This document shows positions 1 through 6,351 of a stretch of DNA of 9,537 bases, one piece after another; the first letter of the stretch is position 1; the number at the start of each line of letters is the position of its first letter. Under the pieces are notes generated by a model that saw nothing but the letters and a program-made list of their open reading frames with translations, searched no databases and was not told the origin of the DNA. The translations under genes were made by a program, and so were the position numbers. The DNA lies in contig CAUFWM010000054.1 in the NCBI GenBank assembly GCA_959596505.1, positions 1-9,537 of the forward strand, given 5' to 3'. This stretch comes from an uncultured Collinsella sp. Its GTDB lineage: Bacteria > Actinomycetota > Coriobacteriia > Coriobacteriales > Coriobacteriaceae.

Positions 1-1
1 T

Positions 2-94
2 ATCGTGCCGCTGCCGCAGGACGTGGTGGATGGCTGCGAGGCCGTGCTCGATACGTTGTTCGACCTTACGGCGGCGGTCAAGGCCGTGCGCTAG
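2..94 (+). CDS. C-terminal end of an unidentified protein (partial)
   Basis: The window opens inside a reading frame that runs 30 codons to a TAG at 92-94. The visible tail is alanine-, valine- and aspartate-rich (PLPQDVVDGCEAVLDTLFDL, then TAAVKAVR) and looks like an ordinary amphipathic C-terminal helix. Too little is present to name a family. Reading direction is supported by codon use with G/C at third positions and by the hairpin terminator about 40 bases after the stop. Confidence 0.6.
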   Translation: MVPLPQDVVDGCEAVLDTLFDLTAAVKAVR

Positions 95-134
95 ACAATT
101 GCGGAGCTGAAACGAACAATCGGTTGACTTTGCG

Positions 135-180
135 CTTAAGCAAAAGAGGTTCGGCAATAGTCGGCCCTCTTTTGCTTAAG
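135..180. terminator. Two-way hairpin terminator between convergent genes
   Basis: A perfect 15-bp inverted repeat (CTTAAGCAAAAGAGG at 135-149, its complement at 166-180) encloses a 16-nt loop. The arms carry CAAAAG and CTTTTG, so each strand has a U-rich 3' arm. It lies between the stop of the plus-strand gene (94) and the stop of the minus-strand lacI-type gene (208). It can therefore terminate both. Confidence 0.8.
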
Positions 181-207
181 TGGCGTTTTGGCATACTGGC
201 TGACGTG

Positions 208-1320
208 CTATAGATACGCGCCGAGGTTGATGGCGGTGGCTTCGGCTTGGCTGCTCGCCTGGGTACTGGCGCGCTCCAAGAGGAACGGCCGCACGAGTTC
301 CTGACGGTTGATGTCCTCGGCGGCTGTGACCGCAGTAACGGTTCGCGCTGCGGAACCAATGCGGATGTGCTTGGTTTTTGCCGGCGCCTTGTTCTCGATT
401 TGCTCCATGAGCAGCTGGACACCCTTGCGGCCAATCTCGTAGCCCGGGGGTGCCACCGTGGTGAGGGGGACCGACCCGCTCCATGCAAGCGGGTTGCCGT
501 CGCAGCCGGCCACACGAAGCTGCTCGGGGACGGAGATGCCTTTGTCGGTCAACGCCGAGATAACGCCCGAGGCCAATACATCGGTAAGGCCGATGACAAA
601 ATCGGGACGCTCGCCGGTAGAGCGCTCGGCAATCTGAGCGCCGATGCTGTAACCATCGGCAGCGGTATTCCATTCTCCGGCGTCAATGACCTCAATTTTG
701 ATATCGGGATGCAGGGCGAGGGCCTTGTGAATGCCAAGCACGCGCAGGGTGAGCTGCATAAATGCCGCTCTGCCCACAACGGTGATATGGTGTGCGCCGC
801 GGGCGATGGCAAGCTCGGCGATAATGCGTCCCTGTGCCTCGTTGTCGGCGGCCACGTAGTAACCTGGCTCGGAACAGTGGATGTCCAGATGGACGATCGG
901 CACGGGCATCTTGGTCATGGCGGGGTGCCAGTCGGGGGACGCCATGGGCTGGACCATGACGCCGGACATCTGCGTGCCCATAAAATAGCGCAGGTAGTGG
1001 TCCTCGAGGATGTCGTCGTTATCGGCGTTGGCGATGAGCAGGTCATAGCCGTGCTTGCGGGCCTCGTTATGGGCGCCGCTGGCAATTTGGAGCGAGAAGC
1101 CATGGTCGAGACGGGGGAGGACCAGGCCAAAGGACTTGGTGGCGCCGCCCGCGAGCTGACGAGCGCTTTGGTTGGGCAGGTAGCCAAGGCGATTGATGGT
1201 CTCGTTGATGAGCTTGAGGGTCTCGGGGCGCAGCTTTTCGGGGTGGTTGAGCGCGTTGGATACCGTGCCCAGCGAGACTCCTGCCTCGCGCGCGACGTCG
1301 CTGATTTTTATCTTTGCCAT
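208..1320 (-). CDS. LacI-family transcriptional regulator
   Basis: 370-residue DNA-binding repressor. The N-terminus has the classic LacI helix-turn-helix (residues about 5-24, KISDVAREAGVSLGTVSNAL), then the hinge helix (about 50-58, NQSARQLAG), then a periplasmic-binding-protein-like effector domain (about 63-345). It keeps typical signatures such as DNEAQG (159-164), an RVAGCDGNPLA segment (269-279) and SVPLTTVAPP (283-292). The start is ATG at 1320, preceded by AAAGGGG at 5-nt spacing. The frame stays open for 46 more codons upstream, but that stretch crosses the promoter and a repeat, so it is not coding. A tail of about 25 residues follows the usual LacI C-terminus (370 against about 330-345). 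The gene is divergent from an amino-acid-type ABC operon. Members of this family mostly sense sugars or nucleosides, so its effector and targets are unclear. Confidence 0.93.
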   Translation of the reverse strand: MAKIKISDVAREAGVSLGTVSNALNHPEKLRPETLKLINETINRLGYLPNQSARQLAGGATKSFGLVLPRLDHGFSLQIASGAHNEARKHGYDLLIANADNDDILEDHYLRYFMGTQMSGVMVQPMASPDWHPAMTKMPVPIVHLDIHCSEPGYYVAADNEAQGRIIAELAIARGAHHITVVGRAAFMQLTLRVLGIHKALALHPDIKIEVIDAGEWNTAADGYSIGAQIAERSTGERPDFVIGLTDVLASGVISALTDKGISVPEQLRVAGCDGNPLAWSGSVPLTTVAPPGYEIGRKGVQLLMEQIENKAPAKTKHIRIGSAARTVTAVTAAEDINRQELVRPFLLERASTQASSQAEATAINLGAYL

Positions 1321-1330
1321 AGCGGCCCCT

Positions 1331-1344
1331 TTGATGCGTTTCAA
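1331..1344. promoter_or_regulatory. Candidate LacI-type operator in the lacI leader
   Basis: On the minus strand this reads TTGAAACGCATCAA: TTGA/TCAA arms around a central CG, with the left half TTGAAACG matching the usual LacI-family half-site shape. It lies between the predicted transcription start (about 1349) and the start codon (1320), overlapping the region just before the ribosome binding site. Autorepression is the natural inference. The centre positions 5-6 and 9-10 are not symmetrical, so the site is imperfect. Confidence 0.5.
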
Positions 1345-1355
1345 GTACGAGTCAG

Positions 1356-1386
1356 ATTGTAGCATCGCCCGTTCCCAGGGTGTCAA
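1356..1386 (-). promoter_or_regulatory. Promoter of the LacI-family gene
   Basis: Read on the minus strand: a perfect -35 TTGACA (1381-1386), a 19-bp spacer, and TACAAT (1356-1361) preceded by TGC, an extended -10. This is the best sigma-70-type promoter in the window. The spacer is 1-2 bases longer than optimal. The -35 box directly abuts the end of the 50-nt repeat at 1387-1436. Confidence 0.75.
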
Positions 1387-1436
1387 AACCCACCAATTAG
1401 GGGCAGGTTTATTTTGGCAGGTTTTATCTGGGCAAA
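1387..1436 (-). repeat. 50-nt palindromic repeat, family R2, copy 1
   Basis: On the minus strand this 50-nt unit begins TTTGCCCAGATAAAACCTGC and ends GGTGGGTT. It matches the unit at 5409-5458 at 44 of 50 positions in the opposite orientation. Both copies form an 8-bp stem between AACCTGCC (element positions 14-21) and the terminal octamer (43-50). In this copy two stem positions have changed, but both become G-U pairs, so the hairpin is retained. No transposase gene is nearby. Confidence 0.75.
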
Positions 1437-1449
1437 CACCGGAGTCCAG

Positions 1450-1484
1450 ACCACACAAAGGTGCCTGTCCCCCTTTGTGGTGGT
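1450..1484 (+). repeat. REP-like palindrome, family R1, copy 1
   Basis: 35-nt element with near-palindromic ends: CCACACAAAGG (1451-1461) pairs with CCTTTGTGGTGG with one bulged base. Its core CAAAGGTGCCTGT is shared with the element at 3139-3173, in the same orientation. It resembles repetitive extragenic palindromes of the kind moved by IS200-like (RAYT) transposases; that link is inference. It contains a GTG that creates a false upstream extension of the binding-protein frame. Confidence 0.65.
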
Positions 1485-1521
1485 TTTGGCGCGGCTGGGC
1501 TGCGCGTTAAACAGTGGAGTG

Positions 1522-1550
1522 TCTACAATAGAAGCCGTTTTGATCGTAGA
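1522..1550 (+). promoter_or_regulatory. -10 box and overlapping imperfect palindrome upstream of the ABC operon
   Basis: TACAAT at 1524-1529 is a good -10; no convincing -35 lies 16-19 bases upstream, so an activator may be needed. The -10 sits in the left arm of a 29-bp imperfect palindrome (TCTAC at 1522-1526, GTAGA at 1546-1550, 10 of 14 arm positions symmetrical). A repressor bound there would block the promoter. It does not clearly match the palindrome in the divergent lacI leader. Confidence 0.4.
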
Positions 1551-1565
1551 TTGAAAGGCTTTGGT

Positions 1566-2447
1566 ATGACTCGCGCTGTTTCTCGTCGTGATTTCCTGGG
1601 TTTGATCGCCGGTGCTGCAATGGTTGCGGCGAGCGGTTGCGCTGGCAGTGGCGCTGACAAGGGCTCTGCCGCCGGTTCTGCCGCGGTTGCGGGCGACGAT
1701 ATCAAGGGCGCCAAGCTCACCTTTGTGGGCGACGATGCCTTTGCGCCCTATCGCTATCTGGAGACGCAGTCGGACGGCAAGCAGAAGGTTGTCGGCCTGG
1801 ATATCGCCATTGCCGACGAGATGGTCTCGCGCCTGGGCTTTTCTTACGACTTTGAGCCGCAGGACTTTGCCGCCACGCTTGCATCGGTGCAGAGCGATGA
1901 CAAGGCCTTTACCATGGCGATGAGCTCCAACGAAGAGCGCGAGCAGACCTACGACTTCACGCGCGGCTACTATCAGCCGCTTGTGGGCGTTCTCACGCTC
2001 GGCGGCGATCCCGTCAAGCGCGTTGAGGACCTCGTCGGCAAGTCTATCGCCTGCACCACCGGTACCGTGCAGAACAAGTTCATCGCCAAGGTCATGCCCG
2101 ATGCTGATATTCACACGTACGACGGTGGCGACCAGTGCCTGCAAGAGGTGCTCGCCGGGCGCATCGATGCCTACCTGTGTGACGGCGCCGAGGGCCAGTC
2201 CATGCGCGATGCGAATGAGGGCCTGGTGCTGGGCCTGCTCGATCGCTCCGAGACGAGCGATCACGTGGGCGTGTACCGCCTGATGGCCAAGAAGGGTGCC
2301 GGATTTGTCGCGGCGCTTGACGAATGCATCGGCGAGATGCTCGAGGACGGCACCATCGATGACTGCATCAAGCAGTATGTGGGCGCCGACTTCATGTGGA
2401 ACGGCGACTATTCCGCTTCCGGTACGTCGACGGTTGCCGGAAAATAG
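1566..2447 (+). CDS. Amino-acid ABC transporter substrate-binding lipoprotein
   Basis: 293-residue extracytoplasmic solute receptor of the SBP_bac_3 (family 3, polar amino acid) type. Residues 6-12 (SRRDFLG) form a twin-arginine motif, followed by a short hydrophobic stretch and a lipobox (ASGC, lipidated Cys25), so it is probably Tat-exported and membrane-anchored. A flexible Ala/Gly/Ser linker follows. Family signatures are GLDIAIADEM (77-86), SNEEREQTYDF (121-131, Arg125 in the position of the carboxylate-binding arginine of HisJ-type receptors), TTGTVQN (164-170) and GRIDAYLCD (198-206, Asp206 matching the amino-group-binding aspartate). The start is ATG 1566, with GAAAGG 7 nt upstream. 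The longer open frame from 1461 begins in a repeat and would bury the signal peptide. The permease gene follows after a 33-nt gap. The exact amino acid cannot be told from sequence alone. Confidence 0.92.
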   Translation: MTRAVSRRDFLGLIAGAAMVAASGCAGSGADKGSAAGSAAVAGDDIKGAKLTFVGDDAFAPYRYLETQSDGKQKVVGLDIAIADEMVSRLGFSYDFEPQDFAATLASVQSDDKAFTMAMSSNEEREQTYDFTRGYYQPLVGVLTLGGDPVKRVEDLVGKSIACTTGTVQNKFIAKVMPDADIHTYDGGDQCLQEVLAGRIDAYLCDGAEGQSMRDANEGLVLGLLDRSETSDHVGVYRLMAKKGAGFVAALDECIGEMLEDGTIDDCIKQYVGADFMWNGDYSASGTSTVAGK

Positions 2448-2480
2448 CGAGCCGGTGAGGCGCGCGCCAAGGGCATGCTG

Positions 2481-3128
2481 ATGAAGTTTGAACTGCTAGA
2501 ACCATATATACCGATGTTTATGAGCGGCCTGGTCGTGACCTGTCAGGTGACGGCCGCCGCGCTGGCCCTAGCACTCGTCCTGGGCTTTCTCATTGCCGTG
2601 CTCAAGGTTTTGCCCTGTCGCCCATTGCGTGCGGTGCTCAACTTCTACACCTCTATCTTTCGCGGCGTGCCGCTCATCGTGTTGCTTTTTTTGGCGTACT
2701 TTGCGACGCCGCAGCTCACGGGCTTCAAAATTTCGATGTTTGCCGCCGGTGCCATTACGCTGGGGCTCAACGGCTCAGCGACGGTGTCCGAGACGGTGCG
2801 CGGTGGTATCGAGGGCGTTGACCGGGGGCAGTACGATGCCGCTCGGGCCATCGGGCTTCGCTATGTTCCCATGATGCGCAAGATCATCGTTCCGCAGGCG
2901 ATGCGCTCGATTGCCCCTGCTCTGGTCAACGAAGTGATCACGGTCCTCAAGAGCTCCTCGCTGGTGGCAACCATCGGCCTGATGGATATGATGCGCGCCG
3001 CCCAGAGCGTGCAGGCGCTCACCTATCGAGCCTTTGAACCGTTTTTAGTGGTGGCCGTGGTCTACTACGTCATTGTTATGGCACTCACGGCCCTGGGCAA
3101 TCGGCTCGAACGCCGCCTGCGTCCCTAG
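2481..3128 (+). CDS. Amino-acid ABC transporter permease (HisM/GlnP type)
   Basis: 215-residue inner-membrane permease of the His/Glu/Gln/Arg/opine ABC family, normally a homodimer or heterodimer. About five membrane segments are visible (roughly 14-41, 52-75, 84-104, 145-170, 186-206). FRGVPLIV (60-67) and the cytoplasmic EAA-type loop QYDAARAIG...IIVPQA (117-140), which docks on the ATPase, are well kept. Two start codons are close together: ATG 2475 and ATG 2481. AAGGG at 2469-2473 is 7 nt before 2481 but only 1 nt before 2475, so 2481 is chosen. It is co-transcribed with the binding-protein gene. The odd point is that no ATP-binding protein follows; the next gene is glmS, so the ATPase must come from elsewhere. 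Confidence 0.92.
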   Translation: MKFELLEPYIPMFMSGLVVTCQVTAAALALALVLGFLIAVLKVLPCRPLRAVLNFYTSIFRGVPLIVLLFLAYFATPQLTGFKISMFAAGAITLGLNGSATVSETVRGGIEGVDRGQYDAARAIGLRYVPMMRKIIVPQAMRSIAPALVNEVITVLKSSSLVATIGLMDMMRAAQSVQALTYRAFEPFLVVAVVYYVIVMALTALGNRLERRLRP

Positions 3129-3138
3129 GGGAGTGCCA

Positions 3139-3173
3139 ACCACAGCAAAGGTGCCTGTTACCGTTGTGGTGGT
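3139..3173 (+). repeat. REP-like palindrome, family R1, copy 2
   Basis: Same 35-nt length and orientation as the element at 1450-1484. Shared blocks are ACCACA, CAAAGGTGCCTGT and TTGTGGTGGT, with a few substitutions and a one-base shift in between. It starts 11 bases after the permease stop, so its hairpin may also protect or end the operon transcript. There is no U-tract after it, so a role as intrinsic terminator is doubtful. Confidence 0.6.
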
Positions 3174-3188
3174 AGGGTGTGTGCATCG

Positions 3189-3222
3189 AGTGGTATCCAG
3201 TTTAAGATACCACTTCTGGTAT
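3189..3222. promoter_or_regulatory. Three alternating TGGTAT half-sites upstream of glmS
   Basis: AGTGGTATC (3189-3197) and GATACCACT (3206-3214) form a perfect 9-bp inverted repeat with an 8-nt gap. A third TGGTAT (3217-3222) forms a second, everted palindrome with ATACCA (ATACCA-cttc-TGGTAT). The array ends about 20 bases before the glmS -10 box. TGGTAT/ATACCA half-sites resemble those bound by GntR/HutC-type amino-sugar regulators, which would fit glmS, but the spacing differs from the known sites. It could alternatively be read as a hairpin ending the upstream operon; no U-tract follows. Confidence 0.45.
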
Positions 3223-3243
3223 ATCAGCTTGCGTTTGTGTGAG

Positions 3244-3294
3244 TACAATACTCGGACGTTATACGTCTCAGCGCCCGTCGTGCGTGGGCGTTTT
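3244..3294 (+). promoter_or_regulatory. glmS -10 box and short leader hairpins
   Basis: TACAAT (3244-3249) is a good -10 without a recognisable -35. Transcription would start near 3256, at a small palindrome GACGT-TAT-ACGTC (3255-3267). Further along, CGCCC (3272-3276) pairs with GGGCG (3286-3290) and is followed by TTTT (3291-3294). That shape could act as a weak attenuator or simply be leader structure. No glmS ribozyme core is present; only about 70 leader bases exist. Confidence 0.4.
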
Positions 3295-3323
3295 GCAGTC
3301 ACGCGAGCGAAGGGATTTATCCT

Positions 3324-5171
<1,848 letters not shown>

Positions 5172-5178
5172 TTGTTGT

Positions 5179-5202
5179 TCCGCCGTTCTGCCGAACGGCG
5201 GA
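5179..5202 (+). other. Perfect 10-bp hairpin just after glmS
   Basis: TCCGCCGTTC (5179-5188) and GAACGGCGGA (5193-5202) pair perfectly around a TGCC tetraloop, starting 8 bases after the glmS stop. No U-tract follows, so it is better seen as a 3'-end stabilising or transcription-pausing hairpin than as the main terminator. Confidence 0.5.
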
Positions 5203-5216
5203 CCGGTCGACGCTGC

Positions 5217-5316
5217 GCGAGCCGCATTCACGCCAATCTGACGTTCAATTTCGAGGGCGCGACCAGAAGGTCAGCGCCCTCTCATTTCACGTCACCTTGG
5301 CGCAAATGCGGCTCGC
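5217..5316. repeat. 100-nt nested imperfect palindrome downstream of glmS
   Basis: The 28-nt arms 5217-5244 and 5289-5316 are inverted repeats matching at 24 of 28 positions, as paired blocks of 12, 6 and 6 bp (GCGAGCCGCATT, CGCCAA, TGACGT) separated by two 2-nt internal loops. They enclose the hairpin at 5253-5281, so the whole 100 nt can fold into one rod. This is far longer than a normal terminator. Possible readings are a small non-autonomous palindromic element around a terminator, or a structured 3' UTR. Confidence 0.6.
5253..5281 (+). terminator. Probable glmS terminator hairpin
   Basis: GAGGGCGC-GACC (5253-5264) pairs with GGTC-A-GCGCCCTC (5269-5281): 12 bp, one bulged A, AGAA tetraloop. 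It is followed by a modest U-rich stretch (TCATTTC). It is the apex of the larger palindrome at 5217-5316. Confidence 0.6.
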
Positions 5317-5364
5317 TCACTGTTGACGACTGACATCGAGTGCTCTGTTGTCGAAACGCGCCAA

Positions 5365-5406
5365 CAACAAGGCCCGGCTCCGTTGTGGCGGAGTCGGGCC
5401 TTGTTG
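5365..5406. terminator. Two-way terminator between glmS and the GntR gene
   Basis: An 18-bp stem (CAACAAGGCCCGGCTCCG at 5365-5382 against 5389-5406, one G-U pair) with a 6-nt loop TTGTGG. The 3' arm on the plus strand ends CCTTGTTG, and the minus strand ends the same way. It lies between convergent genes and can stop read-through from both. Confidence 0.7.
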
Positions 5407-5408
5407 CA

Positions 5409-5458
5409 TTTGCCCAGATAAAACCTGCCGAAATAAACCTGTCCCTTTTTGGCAGGTT
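5409..5458 (+). repeat. 50-nt palindromic repeat, family R2, copy 2
   Basis: Same 50-nt unit as 1387-1436 but on the plus strand, beginning TTTGCCCAGATAAAACCTGC and ending GGCAGGTT. Here the stem AACCTGCC (5422-5429) / GGCAGGTT (5451-5458) is perfect. Its core AAACCTGTCCC shares CCTGTCCC with family R1. The last two bases supply two of the three bases of the GntR stop codon on the minus strand. On that strand the hairpin is followed by TTAT, so it could also help end the GntR transcript. Confidence 0.75.
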
Positions 5459-6158
5459 AGCGGAGCTTGCTGGTCTCGAAGTACTCGGGGAACTGGTCCA
5501 GAACCTCGGTTTGGTTGCGGAACATCATGTGCAGATGCTTGCTGACTAAAAAGCTCGCTTCGATGGGGTCGCGACCGGCGATAGCGCGGCGAATCTGCTT
5601 GTGCTCGTTCACGATGTCCCGATTGTCGAGAACCTGCGTGGCGGCGCGCAGCCAGCGGAAGCGCTCCAGGTCGGCATTGGTCTCTTCGAGCCACGACCAA
5701 ACGGTGCTGCGACATGCGATGCTAAAAATCATGTGATGCATGAGGTTGTCGCTCAAAAAGAAGCCGATGCGATCCTCTTCGGCCATGGCTTTTTCCTGCA
5801 GCACGATGGCGCGGTCGAGCTGCTCGATGCCGGCCGACGTGGCTCGCGCACAGCACTCCACAATCACCTGCTTTTCCAGATGTTCGCGGATGTAGCAGGC
5901 ACTCTCGGCAAGGGTGAGGTTGATGGGTGAGACGTAGGTGCCGCTCTGGGGCACGGTGCGCACCAGGCCTTCCTGCGCCAAGCGAACCAAAGCCTCGCGC
6001 ACGGGCGTGCGCCCCATATCCAGGTCGTCGCAAAGTTGCTTGACGCCCAGCTTTTCGCCCGGCTTGTAGTCCAGGTAGACGATTTTGCGTCGAATGGTGT
6101 GGTAGGACTGGTCCTGTAGGCTCGTTTCCTGCTCGCCGACGTGCATCGATTCTTCCAT
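5457..6158 (-). CDS. GntR-family regulator with FCD (FadR-type) effector domain
   Basis: 233-residue DNA-binding regulator. The winged helix-turn-helix spans about residues 14-78 (SYHTIRRKIVYLDYKPGEKL, MGRTPVREALVRLAQEGLV, then the wing VPQSGTYVSPI). The C-terminal helical FCD domain follows, with likely metal ligands Asp137, His141 (DNLMH), His186 (NEH) and His208 (KHLH). Such proteins usually sense small carboxylic acids through that metal site. Start choice: ATG 6158 has GAGG at 4 nt, while the upstream in-frame ATG 6188 (10 residues longer) has no ribosome binding site and lies almost on the expected transcription start; 6188 remains possible. The stop codon falls inside the end of a 50-nt repeat. 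It is divergent from the YeiH-type transporter gene, its likely target. Confidence 0.9.
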   Translation of the reverse strand: MEESMHVGEQETSLQDQSYHTIRRKIVYLDYKPGEKLGVKQLCDDLDMGRTPVREALVRLAQEGLVRTVPQSGTYVSPINLTLAESACYIREHLEKQVIVECCARATSAGIEQLDRAIVLQEKAMAEEDRIGFFLSDNLMHHMIFSIACRSTVWSWLEETNADLERFRWLRAATQVLDNRDIVNEHKQIRRAIAGRDPIEASFLVSKHLHMMFRNQTEVLDQFPEYFETSKLR

Positions 6159-6351
6159 AGCGCCTCGCAACTGTTCTATCAAACTCATATGTCAGTTGTT
6201 AATTATGCCGCGAATCAGCTCTCCGCGGTGGGTAATTCGGCTGTTGCCCAAGAACTATTGCGGCATCTTAGTCTGTGTTTGTGCAAGGCTGCGCTCAATG
6301 TTGCCGTATCATAAGCCGTCGCAAACGTGAAATAGAAAGAAGGAATCCCAT
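6159..6351. promoter_or_regulatory. Divergent control region between the GntR gene and the yeiH-type gene
   Basis: About 190 bases without a gene. Toward the GntR gene there is a CATAAT -10 candidate on the minus strand (6202-6207). Toward yeiH there is TATCAT (6307-6312) on the plus strand. Neither has a clear -35. CCGCG (6208-6212) and CGCGG (6224-6228) form a small palindrome next to the GntR -10, and ATGCCGC (6205-6211) recurs inverted at 6260-6266. Any of these could be the GntR operator; none is decisive. AAGGA at 6340-6344 is the yeiH ribosome binding site. Confidence 0.4.

Noticed and set aside
247..1362. A 371-residue open frame on the plus strand opposite the LacI gene
   Set aside because: It is a shadow frame of the repressor gene. 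It would run through the repressor's own ribosome binding site and -10, and it shows no family motif.
1461..1565. N-terminal extension of the binding protein from GTG 1461
   Set aside because: The start lies inside a REP-like repeat and the segment crosses the -10 box. It would also move the twin-arginine signal and lipobox 35 residues inside the protein.
1383..2264. A 293-residue minus-strand frame opposite the binding-protein gene
   Set aside because: The plus-strand gene has a signal peptide, lipobox and full SBP_bac_3 motifs. The antisense frame has none and crosses repeats and the divergent promoters.
3256..3323. Possible glmS ribozyme upstream of glmS
   Set aside because: The leader is only about 70 nt, too short for the ribozyme, and its conserved core is absent apart from a chance AGCGCC string.
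5217..5316. Integron attC site
   Set aside because: The palindrome has internal loops like attC, but the required terminal core sites are missing and there is no integrase or cassette arrangement.
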